Positions 13,001 to 25,580 of a stretch of DNA of 64,000 nucleotides are shown here, in pieces. The DNA is from Prunella strophiata (Eukaryota; Chordata; Aves; Passeriformes; Prunellidae), in contig JAZBQD010000001.1 of assembly GCA_036583965.1 (NCBI GenBank), positions 28,492,597 to 28,556,596 on the forward strand. Reading direction: 5' to 3'. The notes under the pieces were generated by a model. The model was not told where the DNA came from and made no database searches. It saw only the letters and a program-made list of their open reading frames with translations. Position 1 is the stretch's first letter, and the number at the start of each line of letters is the position of its first letter. The position numbers and the translations under genes were made by a program.

Positions 13001-15596
13001 GAACAGTTCCCACCAGATAAAAAAGTTTCTAATCATAGTCTCAACTAAGACTCCCACATCCTCTGCTTCTGGAGTGCTTTTGGCTTTGCATTGATAGTCT
13101 GGGTCTCAAGGGAGAATCACAGATAACGATTCCATCACACACCACCAAACGGTTCACAAACATCACATCATGATGCAGCCAAACAGGGCTGTCACGTAGC
13201 TCATGTGACACACAGATGGACACAGCCATAGCCAGTGACAGCACAGGCACTGTACAACCCCTTTTGCTTAACTAATAAATGTATGTTCAAAGGTATCACT
13301 CATTGCAGATAAATATTTAGACTCAGCTTTTGAGGTGGCATGTGATAATCCTGCTACAAAATACTAATTTATGCATATTCTATCCATATTGAGCAGATCA
13401 AAACTTGTGTCTTGTCACTACAAATGCATGTTTGTAATGAGCTTTGAAAATATTTTTATCTAAATTATCACACCTCTAAAATCCCTCATTAAAAAATATT
13501 AATTCAAAATCTGCAGGTGAAAAATGATCATTCATTTATGGTCCTGTCTCACACCAAAAAGTTTTAAGCTTCTGACATTCACAGGCTCAAAAATCTTCTG
13601 TTTCAGCAGATTGAAGTACTGTCCAGATTCCTAAGATGACCTCTATGTGTTAATAAAAAAAAAAAAAAAGTAAAATAAATTAGAAATGAAAAAGTAAATC
13701 CATCACTAACAGGAAATAAGTGAACATGCAAATGTTTAGATCTTTAAAAATTAGTCTGTATGCCATTTCCATTTCCATGGATAAGTAAGGGCTTTGTCCC
13801 TTTGGCTGACATGACTCTTACTAATGCTTAAACTGCATGCTTCCTGCTTCATCTAGAAAATGTAACTTGTGAGGTATTTGATAACACAGGAAAATAAAAA
13901 TATACTATTTGTATCTTCTTTTCTGGATATATTGCACTTAGGGAAAAAAAGTATTACAAGCCTAAAATCCACACAGTAATCAAATACTCCCTTTGAGGAA
14001 TTTACAGGAAGAGGTATGCTTTTGAAACAATCATTTGTATGAATAGTTAGCAGACATGATGGTATAATATTTTGCCTCATCATTTTTCCATCTATTTGTT
14101 TAAGAACCCAAATTTCTATAGGGAAAAGACAAAACTAAAAAAAAAGCCCGCACTTAAAATTACACATTTTGATTCAATTTAACTAAAAGGCAAAGGAAAA
14201 AAACAGGAAAAAATTAGTGACAGGAAGACTTCTGTAGGACAGGATTGTTTGATTCAGCCTGTCCACACTACATAGTATCTGATGACAGACTCTTTAACAG
14301 AGCTATAAAACATGCTAACAGTGCTATTACGATTACTTCTACCATCTCCCAGCACAGGCATAAATGCTCTTGGCACAGTCACATTTTGTACCCTCCTATG
14401 CCAAATTTCAAAGAAGCTGCAGATAAGACACAAGAAGTAGAGAAATAGACACTCATTTGCAGCCTGGAAAAATCCAGGTGGATCCTCTTCCATTAAGGAA
14501 AGATGTCACAAAGTAAGGTCATAAGGCACAAAGACATGTCAGGCCCTAAAAGAAACAGTGGCCCTCCAAGAATGTGAGGTAGGTACTCAAAAAATGGGTA
14601 GAGGACAATTCCTCAAAAAGCATTCTAAAGATAACTGGGGAGCTGCAGGATAACTGGTAGTGTACAGTAACCAGTTGCTAGAAAACAAGGAGGAAATACA
14701 TGGCTAAATCCCATCCAAGCAACAGTGGCTGATTTTTGACTGTGAACCTCAGAAGCAAGCAGAGGACACTATTTAAATCAGAGAAGCCTCAAGGAGCTCA
14801 GATGGACTAACAAGAGCCTCCCAAGAAAACAGCAGGCAAAATGTACCACTGGCATATGCCCAGCTGCCAGAACTGAGAGGACACCAGCTCTTTTCCAATT
14901 CCAGGTACCCTGCTGCTTTCTACTTTAACTTCCAGAAGTGACATAACACAGACTGATAGCTCAGCAAAAGCCTTTCTTCTGTATCCAGAGATAGTCAAGA
15001 AGTAAGGTTAGCAGTATTACAAATAAGAAAATAAGACTAGAATATCAAGTTTGAGAGAATGGAAAATTATTATTATTATTCTTATGGTCTCCTAATGCTA
15101 AGTCCTCGTGCTGCTTCAACAAATTTCTGGTATGCTTTAGTCAAAGTAACAGCAAATACTCATCTATGCATTTCATAGCATTTGTTAAGGAACAAAAAAG
15201 TTCAACAAAACTGAAAGTATAACAAGAAATATTTCTCTGAAAATGCCAAAAAAATTCTGAAACCCCACCAATAAAAAACCATCAGCCGCCAAAAAATTGA
15301 AAGAAATTGAATGGAAAGTTGAACTTCAAGATCTTCTAGATTTTATTCTAGTATTTATTTTAGGAGTGTCTATTTAACAATATACTGCTTACCAAAGACT
15401 TAACAAATACAAATTTTCAGTTTACTTCATACTTCAGACAAGGGAAAAGTAGTTCTAGAGCATAATTGTTGTTTCTTAATGGAAGTTAGTTTTTCAATCA
15501 CTTAAAATTCATTCCAATTAACAATATAAGCTTATTAGGTTTCAACAAACCAAGATATCTGAAAATTCTACTGGCTCAAAAGAAACCAAACTAAAA

Positions 15597-15668
15597 AATT
15601 AAAACAAAATAAACAAACAAAAACCCAAACAACAACAACAACAAAAAAAAAAACCAAAAACAAAAAAT
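15597..15668. repeat. A-rich low-complexity tract with CAA/AAAC units
   Basis: AAACAAACAAA and four to five ACA trinucleotides are interspersed with an A11 run. On the minus strand this tract creates the leucine- and phenylalanine-rich open frame at 15591-15794, which is an artefact of base composition. Confidence 0.9.
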
Positions 15669-18229
15669 CCAAAGGAATATTAAATTCACAGCTTTTATTT
15701 TATTTTTTCCAATCCTTATTTTGCAGTCTGTGTAGAATTTAAAGGGATTAAAATGCATTCCTAATCTTCTCCTTTGAATAATTTCTATTGCCAAAATTTT
15801 ATATGTTCCATTCCTAAGTGTCCCTAATCCTTTGTGATTCTGTTTTGTCCCAGTAGAGAGCAGATGTTTTACTGAGAACTACTGCAAATACATCTCACAA
15901 AATAGGACTATATACCATAATAAGTAACTCAATATAACAAGAAAATGCAGAAAACATATTACAAAACCTATTGCAAATAATATTCATTTAACATTTTAAA
16001 TGAAGATTCTACAACTACTGTGTACTTTAACGGGAAGTACACTTTAACCTTGAAATAAGTATCTTAAACTTGTCCACCTGCTCTCTTTGACTCACTCTCT
16101 GCAAATAGCAGTTCCTGATAAAAATGAAAACATGCTTTTGCTACATGACTTCCAGGAGAATCTCTGGATCAATTAGCATTTGTATTATCATTTCAGGAAG
16201 TGATATATAACCCTGGCCACTTTTTGAGCTATCTCTTGGAGAGCCTCTTATCCCTCTGTCAACTCACATTTGTCTGCTCATGAAGTTACTGGAAAGAATG
16301 ACTCAACATTAATTTCAATTACAGCAGAGTGAAAGTCCATTCATAAATATTGCCCCTGACAGTCTTCATTTGGCTTCTTGAAGCTGACCTTGATTAACCA
16401 GTACACACTCCATATGCCAAAGAAACAGAATCAAGAAATTGCAACACTGCTTTAACTCAAATGCACAGTATTTCAGGGGAAAAAGAAAAAAAAAATTCAC
16501 ATTAAAAAATTAAAACAAGTTTACAGTATATTAAAGCAATTTCCAGCAATTGTACCATCTTAGTAATATCCTTTACTGTAATCACCTAAGGAGTACTGAA
16601 GATGCACTAAAGGCAACATTTCATTCATTCTGAGGCATATCTAATTGAATCCTAAAGTACCAGTATCGGGGTTTTTTTCCTTTGTGAATGCCTGCAGAAA
16701 TGCATTGGATCAGGTTTCAAGTATAAGTTATTCATAATATAAGCATAGTTTGATGGAAGTCTAGTTATTCTACCAGTTTGAAAGTACACAGTGCACCAGC
16801 CCCCAAAATATAAAAGAATTCTGAGAAGCACATATATATACAGTACATGCTATATAGACAGAAGATTCCCAGAAAATGAACAGTCTTTCTGTGTGAGATA
16901 CAGGACAGCAGATGGTGAGGTTAGTTTTTCTGTAGCATTAGCATCTTTTCCCTGATTGTCATAGTGCCTCAGGGTCCTTTGAGCATTTAACAACCCAGTA
17001 AGATAAGGTGAGGAACAAGCACAAGGAGAGACTAAAGTCCAAACCTGAAAGTATCTAGGAGCATAAGGATTATTGAATACTGAAGTCATGGGGGTTCAGG
17101 CTTTTTGTTCTTTTGAGAATCCGGCCTAAATAATTATCCAAAGTGGCAAGGAAAGTTTGAGGGAATGAGCTTCCACCTTTATCTTCTGTGCCAGCCTACA
17201 AAACCACCCCTTAGATTCTTGGTCTCTTTTGTCTTCATGTTGTGAAGTGCTGCGGCTGCCAGAAAATGAGGCCTCTTCCCAACAAAAAAAAATTGTGAAA
17301 ACAGCTTTGGTGGAGCTGTCAACTATGAAATTCACTTGACTCTACCCTAATATACAGGGCAGTATAAATACTGTTCAGATGATCTACAAAAGGCAGTTAC
17401 AAAAAAAAAAAAAAAAAAGCCACCAACCTGGAAGAGGCTTCCACTTTTTAAACACAAATATGACCTCAGATACCATGCTGTCTTCATGGTTTGGCTTTTC
17501 AAGTTTATGCATGTCACAGTTAGTTATCTGAATTGGATTATGTATTGTAAACCCATCTGGTGTAGCCAGATTATAAGAAAGGGCTTTTAATGCTAACCAT
17601 GGGACAATCTCCTCTGCAGTCATAGTGATACTGTACCATGCTTACTTTCTGCCCAAAATGTTCACAGATACCTTGCAGATATTGAGTCCATTTCAAAATA
17701 ATATATTGGTTAATTTAATTAAAACTTCAATGCAAGATAGTCTCAGGAGACTATATGAAATCACAAACAATAGAATATAAGCACAATATGCTGCTGAGCT
17801 AATTGCAAATGTATCTAAAAAGCCCTTTATCCTAATTTAGTGATAAAATCTATTTCCCAAGCTTCTTTCAGTCAGGTGATATTTTCTGCTGAGATATCCT
17901 CTGAGTAAAGCCAATATTCACTAAAAGCAATTACTGGTGCTGCCAGAACAAGTATTGAGGAGCAGTGGGAGAAACTGCCCAGTCTGGCTCAGGATCTCTT
18001 TCTGCCTTGGCACTGGGTGTTTGCTCTGGAGGAGGTTACACCCCACTGCTGCCAATGGGCTAAAACCCAGTGCACATTTTGCCTCCAGTAGCAGAGAGCA
18101 GCTGTCTACCAGAAACATTTAAGAAAACTGCTGATTACAATACTTAAACAGCAAATTAAGCCATAAGGCTGACTACAATCCTCCACAAAACAATGGATTT
18201 GGCAGCAGGGGCCCTGCATCCCCCCTGCA

Positions 18230-18620
18230 GCAGTTTCCATGGCGCCACTGGAGCGTCGCTCCTCAGAGAGCTCCCACACTCCCACACCTGCCCTCATGGC
18301 ACATCCATCCTTCCCAGGTGGGCCATGAGCAGTTCCCCACAGCCTAGAATCCCAACACTGAGTGTGCCATGACAGGGCCCTCACCATGCTCTACAGTGCC
18401 ACGTCTCTGCCAGGGCTTCCACAGCAATCTCCCAGCGCCGGGCACCGCGGCCGGGCTGTGAGGCGCTGGCAGAGGCCTGCAGCGGCCTCCCCTCACGCGG
18501 GCCGTGGCAGGAAACACGCCAGGAGGCGATGGCTGCCACGGGCCATGGCGTTCACACCGTTCGAGTGTGGGAGCTCTCTGCAGCTCCCTGATTGCTTCCT
18601 TTGGCTGGGGCATGGATGAG
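18230..18620. promoter_or_regulatory. Isolated CpG-island-like GC-rich block
   Basis: Between about 18400 and 18560 I count 16 CpG dinucleotides in about 160 bases, with visibly high GC, inside AT-rich flanks where CpG is very scarce. The block also contains GGCGCC near 18241. It could be an unannotated promoter or enhancer, an orphan CpG island, a noncoding-RNA first exon, or a GC-rich repeat that I do not recognise. Open frames cross it on both strands (for example 18344-18709 minus and 18362-18619 plus). They encode low-complexity, proline- and arginine-rich peptides that I do not recognise and consider chance ORFs favoured by high GC. Confidence 0.5.
18264..18580. repeat. 18-bp perfect inverted repeat bracketing the CpG island
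   Basis: CAGAGAGCTCCCACACTC at 18264-18281 is the exact reverse complement of 18563-18580. The arms are separated by 281 bases that hold the CpG-rich core. Just inside each arm an ATGGC recurs at a similar distance, so the arms may be the best-preserved parts of a longer, diverged inverted duplication. Confidence 0.75.
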
Positions 18621-21600
18621 CACACGGAGGTACCCCATTGTAAAGAGCCAGTGAGTTTTCCTGCCTTCCTAATACCCACCATTCTCCACCACACAGTCGC
18701 CTCCACCACCTCTTCCGGTCTGAAAATTGGTGCGGCTACTCTGCAAATAAACTCACTTTCTTACAGCCTAGAACTTAGCCAAGTGAACTGCGATTTCCAT
18801 TTCTAAACGGCATCTTAATGGCCTTGTGGAAAGCACCTTTCACTTAAGGCAGTTTGTGGTCCAGCTGTCACAGGATGCCATTTGTTTTCCAGCATTCCTC
18901 ATGCTCCTAAGACACCTACTTTATCAAAGCAGCACCCAGCCTCCTTAAGGCCTTTTAGTTCATCTGCCCTTATAATATTCATGGGCAATAAGGTATGACT
19001 TACCTTTCTGTAAATACCAATGATTACCAATTTTTAAACTCCTAACACAATTCCTTGCTGATTTCCCCCACTTCGACCACGATCTTATCCTGCATCTATT
19101 TTAGATCCATTATGTATTCTGCTTTTTGTAGGAAGCAGAGTCACTAACATCCTTAACAAACCTCTTTCCAATTTTCATGCTCTTTGACTCTAATTGGCTT
19201 TCTACAGCCAGCAGCCATACCACAAGAACAGGCTTTTTACCATGAAGTATCTCAATTGACTTTAGGTAATTCAACCAGACAATATAAATGTCTCTTTGAA
19301 CAATTCAGCAGCTATCATGTAAATATCTTAATTAGTGAATCAACGGAGGATTTTCCTTCACTTTCAGGGCTGCATTGGAAGGTGAATTTCTTTGGCGATG
19401 TGTTTCAAAAACACTGGTTACTGAGTCACAATGTTTTCTTCCCAAGCAAAATGCAGTGATGCAAATGATACAATTGTTTGGCCATAACCTTTGATGAAAA
19501 AAACCATGAAACAATTGAATATTGTACTTTTCCTCTCCTCTTTCTCTAGAAAGCTGCATGTCACCTCTAGAAAAGTCCAGATCCCATCTCACACTGGCCT
19601 CAAGAAAAGCACACAAATTCAGGCTTTGTTTCCAACTGGTAAAAAAACAGAGACTGTATTAGCATTTTTCAGAGTCTTGCTGAAGCTTACCAGCATTCAG
19701 CCTCAGTCAGGAATTTATCCAAAAGAAAAACTCCCAGCATCTAACAGAAGAGACATTTCACAGATGTTAGTCAATTGATTAACTATGCAGTTGCAACGTA
19801 ATAACCCCATACATGTGATTGGGGAATTGTAACTTGCAGCTCTTCAGCTGTTTGACACCATTTATTGATTAGAAAAACAGATTGCCATTCTCAGAATTGT
19901 AACATAATATTTTAATTACTGCCATATATAACATCTGACTTTCAGCCCATTAGGATAAAATTATGCACATAGTGACTAAGTCCTCCTCTCACCCACAGTT
20001 CCCAAAAGCTGATTTATCAGTGATGCCTATTAATTCTGCAGCTTTTTCCCCTACCAAATAAGTTTAATCTCTTTTTATCTCATTTTGTAATGGGAAGACT
20101 CAATCAAAGATGTTTATTAGAAGGAAAGTAGTTGGATGCTTTTTATTTCACAGTCCTTGTAGAAAGTTACAGAAAATTAAATAAAATACCTATAACACAA
20201 ATACTTCAGAGGCAATCACCCCTACATCACTAGATTATCCCATTTTTATGTTATTTACAAGAATCTGGCAATGGTGTTAATCCCACAGTATCTGATCCTC
20301 TTTGCTACAAAAAGTAGAAATTATTAATCTTCCAGTAGAGTTCAACAGTTACTAGCAGTTCCATGCACAAAAGACTCTTCAAGAGACAGGGTTTAGAGTT
20401 TGCTTTATCAACATTTTATTGACTTTTTTTCCTCCTCCTCCCCTAGGATTGTTTAATGATCTGTGTGGGGAGAACTGATAAGTGAAATTTTAACACTGAG
20501 AACAATGGACCTAATACCTCTCTAAGGAAGCTCTCCATGTCTTTAAGTGACACTTGTGCAGAATCCAATAACCCAGAACAATCCCAACAAGAGTATTAGT
20601 CACTAGATTGTGTTATAGAGGCAACATTATAAACACCCTTCCACAATATCTTTCTACAGAAAGTACACACACAAAGGAAATAGGTATTATTTCGACATTA
20701 AACTCATATCTTGCATTTAAGTTTCTTTTCTGTGACTAATCCTTCTGTCTGGCAATCAAGCAATCAAGTCCAGATATATAAAATACAGCTTCTTTTTCTG
20801 CACTGGGATGGCACATAGCAAGTTGAGCTATCAGAAACTAAGGTTTTCTAGCAACAAATACCTAAAGAATTTACCTAATTCCTGTCATTCAGAAGGAGCA
20901 AAGACTAAGAGAAAAGAGTAAGAAGGCGTCAGTGTGATACAGTGATTTCTAGGAATATAATCTACTTTCAGCATGTGTGCAACACCCTGTGAAAAATAAA
21001 AGTGTGTACTGTAACTGTGCAATTCACATCACAGAGGACCCTTAAAATAACCAGGTCTTTAGAGAGAACATTGTCCATTGCCATATTGTACCAGTAGCCA
21101 AGCAGAAACCTCTCTAAAATTTAATCTGTAAAACATAGGGTGAACTATCACCATTTAACTCCTCAGAGGACATGCTGGCATATGGACAACCTGTGTGAGA
21201 GGTTTCAAGGCAGCACAGGTGTACAAGTGTTGCAATCCCATATGCTGTGTGTGAATAAGACATTTGAACAGTAAAGCTGAGTTAAGCACGAAAATTGGAA
21301 GACAATCACAATTATTTTACATGTGCTAATTCCAAAAGTCATTCTCATTTTGGGTGTATTATGAAAGTCCATTCTCCTATTGGAAATGTATTATTTACAC
21401 TGATGCTGCTCTGAAAATAATCTCATGTGACACATTTCTCTGAATGAGCTCTGTCACCCATCTACCCATTTGTCCTTTAGATAATCCAACACACCGATTA
21501 CCCCTGGCTCTGGTGGATATTCTTTGCTTGTTAACTGAGAAGCCAGTAGGTGTTACCTTAAGGCAGCATCAAGGAGTGTTTTTAACCAGTATATTCTTCT

Positions 21601-22791
21601 GTACACTTGTACTCCCCCATTCTCATCTCACTACTTCTAACTCCACCAACAACCACAATCACAAAAGATCAGAATCTGGAAACTGAAGGGAAGTCAAGGA
21701 AACCAAGAAATACACAAAGTTCATATCAGTTTGCACTCTTGATAGCAAGGGAGATGAGCACTGAGGTTTTAGAACCAGGTACCAGAATTTGCAAAATCTC
21801 CTATCTGTCTCTCTTCACAGTAAAATAAAAATCCCAAACTTAACAAATACATATTAAAACATTTTTACTAACCTTGTGTATTTCTGCATCAAAAAGTTAA
21901 AACTTGCCAGGTTTGTGATGGGTTTTTTGCCTCTCAATTTATAAAACAAAAAAAATGCCTCCCTGAGCACTCTTGCAGAAAGTATGCCCTCAAAACCAGA
22001 TTTATCTTTAGTGGCACTCCTCATCAAAAAAAGGATGGGGGGAGTTATTTTGTTTTCCTGAAGAGTATCATGAATTTTACTGGTAAAGGATTCCTGTTAC
22101 AAGCTCTTGGATTGAAGTGTATGTCCCACGGGTGCATAGAAATCAGAAAGTGGGCAATGCTCAATGACCATGGGATGAGAACAGAGTTTAAGAAGCATAC
22201 AAAGGCTGTTATATAACCTATTAATTCAATGGGTTTACAGCATTTTCTGCTCTGTTGGGTACAAATGAAAGGAAAAATTACCTATTCCAAGCCTATAAGG
22301 CTCACAATCCCTAAAAAGGGCTGGCAGAATTATTCTGGGAGATGGTGTTCATATAACCAAGGGGGACAGTTCTCTGCTGAAAATTCCAGCTGGAATTGAA
22401 ATGGAGAAATAATTCTCTTCTTTCTAGAACCAAACTCTGCTCTACAATTATGAATTTTCAGCCACTCTCTGTGTAATTTTTGCTCACTAGAAATGAAATT
22501 CACCACCAAAAAACTCTGCTTTTATCACTGAGATTGATTTCAGGCTGGACTTTGTTTTAGCAAAGGTGGAACCTTACAAGTCTTTGGACTTATGGTCTGT
22601 CTTCATAGAAGGCAGATGAGAAGTAACATCAGGGACAGTTTTATTCCACAGAAAGAGAAGGAGCTTAGAAATTACTAAATAAATACAAAGAGGAACCAAA
22701 CTAAATGTTCTGACCTACAGTGCTGTGCTTAGTTGATCACTAAATCTTTTCTCACTAGTATAAGGAAAACCACAATTACTACTCCAAAGTT

Positions 22792-22857
22792 TGTCTGGGT
22801 TTTGGCTGGGATAGTTTTAATTTTCTTCCCAGTAGCTGGTACAGTGTTTTGGATGCC
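22792..22857 (+). mobile_element. Fragment of an endogenous retrovirus LTR (5' part)
   Basis: The stretch carries TGTCTGGGTTTTGGCTGGGA, then TAGTTTTAATTTTCTTCCC, AGTAGCTGGTA and GTGTTTTGGAT. This is the beginning of a common avian LTR family, normally read as TTTGGCTGGGATAGAG followed by TTAATTTTCTTC. Similarity stops abruptly after TTTGGAT, and the following bases are unrelated unique sequence. Only about 65 bases of an element several hundred bases long remain. No internal viral sequence is nearby. Confidence 0.7.
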
Positions 22858-25359
22858 CTTTTAACATAGACAACAATCCAAACCCTAGCATGTGTGCCAA
22901 AAGTCTCCCTTTTTTAAAATCAGACAAGAGAAAAAAAGCCTTGTTTATTGAAATATTCATCCCTGTAACCCCTTTTCTATAAGAGCAAGGTGATACCTGC
23001 ACTAGAAGTTTCACCATGACTTAAATAAAACCTTTACAGTTCACATGGAACCAAGTCTGCCACATTTCACAGGCTTACATATATTTGCACCTGCTAGCTA
23101 AGGTAATAAAATGCTTCCTACATCCCAAACAGGAGTTCACAAATCACATCATGTGAATGAGCAGAGAGCTCCCCTGGGTGACTGAGCATACCAGGTATGA
23201 CAGGAACCATTTCTGCAACAAGCTGCACAGCAGCTCTCAAACAAAGCATTGTCAGGAACCATTGCCTGAAGTTACCCTGTAGCCTTCTCAACACTCAGAA
23301 AGATTTTACACTCACACATATTCAGTTAAAACATTCTCAGGATCAAGAAAGAGAATTACTAACCACAAGAAATAAAACCAAAATCTAAGCAAAATCCACA
23401 ACTCAGCCCCAAAATGTTCATGTTTACATGTGTTACTCGGTACCTGACAACTTTATTCCTACCATCAGTACATGAAAAGAGAGGGAACAGTGGAAATTCT
23501 CTGGAAATTCAGAGAAATATGCCTTACAAATGCTTTCTACATTACATTTGTGTTAATACTTTGAAAACTTAATTCAGCCATGCCATTAACAATTTAAGAT
23601 AATTTTAGTTGCTTTTACATCAACTTTCACAATTAGTCTGATCAGGTAGCATGAAGGCATCCTTGTTACAGAAGCACACTCCTTCATTTCAAGAAGTAAT
23701 TGCCAACACATTCCCCTACTCCATAAATAAAGCTTTTCTTTTTTTCCAGGCTCCATCCCTGCAGTGAAATGGCACAGAGATGACAGCACTCAATTAAGTT
23801 CAGAATTAATGTAGCATGAAAGCACAGTCTTACCGAGAAGGCCAAGTGAAATTGAACAGGAGGATTGCAGGTATTTTCACCATATTTTACTGCAAATGAT
23901 CACTCATTTTTCCTGCCATGGAACAGGTTAGTAGGGCAATAGTCAATAAAGGGGGACCTTTGGAAAGCAAGAGGTTGCATTGAACTCTTTAACATATTAA
24001 TTCAGATCTAATTCTTAACATTCACCAATAACCAAGCTGACATACACACCTGTGTGGTTGTCAAATAAGGTACTTCTGAGAGGAAATCTGATTTTTCAAC
24101 CACCTTTATGGGTTATTGGATAACTCTCCAAACAATTTGTGAATATTTTCCATAAATTAAGTTATTAAAATTAAGTTCTTTCATTGCATGATGAGCTCTC
24201 TGGTAATATACGTACATGTGTACATACTTATAAGTATATTTACAATATATTATATATTTTTTGTGGATCAGCTAACTGACATGGCTTCAGACACTGACCT
24301 TGTAAAAGAACTAAATTATAAATTGTGTTGGCTGAAAGTTATTCCTGTCTCAAGAAAACTGCTGGGGATTGGAAGGGGAGCAAACGTGGCTATAGTCAAA
24401 ACAGTAGAGTTAAATTTTGAGAAATTGCAAACAAAAATGTAAAAAAGGACTTAAAATTGCTCTGGATAATTTTGACTCAATCTATTTAAATCTATCTACC
24501 TTACATTTTTTAAATAATTCAATATGGACCACTGAATATTGAGTATCTTTTTTGAATATGAAACTAGACACACTTAAAATTAAATGAATACAGGAATAAC
24601 ATTTCAGCTATGAGAAGTGTTTTGAAAAATGTGATGTTCAAAACAATCCTTTTTTTCAGTGAAGCTTCAGGTCTAGCTATTCCCATTCCTCCCCCAAAAA
24701 GGCTTCATTCTTTTATTTTCAGTCAACAAGAGCATCTAGCAATCATCTGTCAAATCTGCAATCAGACCAGACATGACAGTCATTACTCCTCTACATACAG
24801 GTAGGTAGCACATAGAATAACTAGAATTTCAGTACAAATTACAATTCTCCTGGGTTTGAATGTACATAGGAAAATCAACACAGAATATGTTGATTAGAGT
24901 GTTAGTGTCTCCAAAACCCATGAAAAAAACTTCTCTCACCCCACACTGTGTCCTGCACAATCAGTGCACTTAACTGTAATTTAAAAGCACAGATCTTTCT
25001 CAGATTTCTCAGCTTGTAAAGGAAAAGGCCAAAATCTTTGAGGGATGTTTTTAAAGTTCTGTGTTCTCCACCTTGTTTTCCTTAGCACACACTCATTTTC
25101 TTTCAGCTTCAGGGCTGTTTGGAATCTGATATCAGCTTTGTCATCTTCCTGAAGGCATTTATAGGACCTTTGAATTTCAAGTGGTACCGGGAACCTCTCT
25201 TGCTGAAATCATGGCACCTATCACTTGTTTTTGTCCCCAGGGGTAAAAGGAAAATCAGTGAGACCAAAAGGGAATATAATATTTAAGAGCTCTATTGAAT
25301 TTTTTCAGACAGGAGCTTGTTTATCTTCCCTAAAATTTTAGAGGCAAAATAATTTGAAG

Positions 25360-25580
25360 CACAGCGTGGTGAATCAGAGACTGACAGGTTAAAATAATTG
25401 AAAGGGAGCTCGAGTTTTTTGTTAATTGCCTGCTGCAGGAGAAGTCCTGTGCTGTGCCATACATAGAATCAGTGAGCAGACCCAATATTTACTATCAATC
25501 AACATTACAAGCCTTTAATGAAAAGTTTCATAATAGAAAGGTTGAGTGAGCTGAGACGGATCATTTCCATTAACTAACTC
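25360..25580. promoter_or_regulatory. Candidate conserved regulatory element
   Basis: This is a repeat-free segment with TGTTAATTGCC, GCCTTTAATGAAAAG and ACTATCAATCAACATT, plus isolated CpGs such as GAGACGGATCA. The look is that of conserved noncoding DNA. There is no direct evidence beyond composition. Confidence 0.15.

Larger units (their letters stand above)
5441..18229. other. Noncoding intergenic sequence
   Basis: No gene, RNA gene or clear transposon is recognised in this stretch. Open frames are short and often overlap on opposite strands, as expected by chance. Examples are 6945-7316 minus (123 codons) and 12067-12354 plus (95 codons). Simple A-rich tracts and one weak regulatory candidate are listed separately. 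Confidence 0.65.

Noticed and set aside
15591..15794. 67-codon minus-strand frame with a strongly hydrophobic C-terminal half, like a membrane peptide
   Set aside because: The hydrophobic run is produced by the A-rich/CAA simple repeat read as Phe, Leu and Val codons on the opposite strand.
18344..18709. 121-codon minus-strand frame across the CpG-rich block
   Set aside because: A high-GC sequence lengthens frames on both strands at once. The arginine/proline/alanine-rich peptides on each strand look like compositional artefacts.
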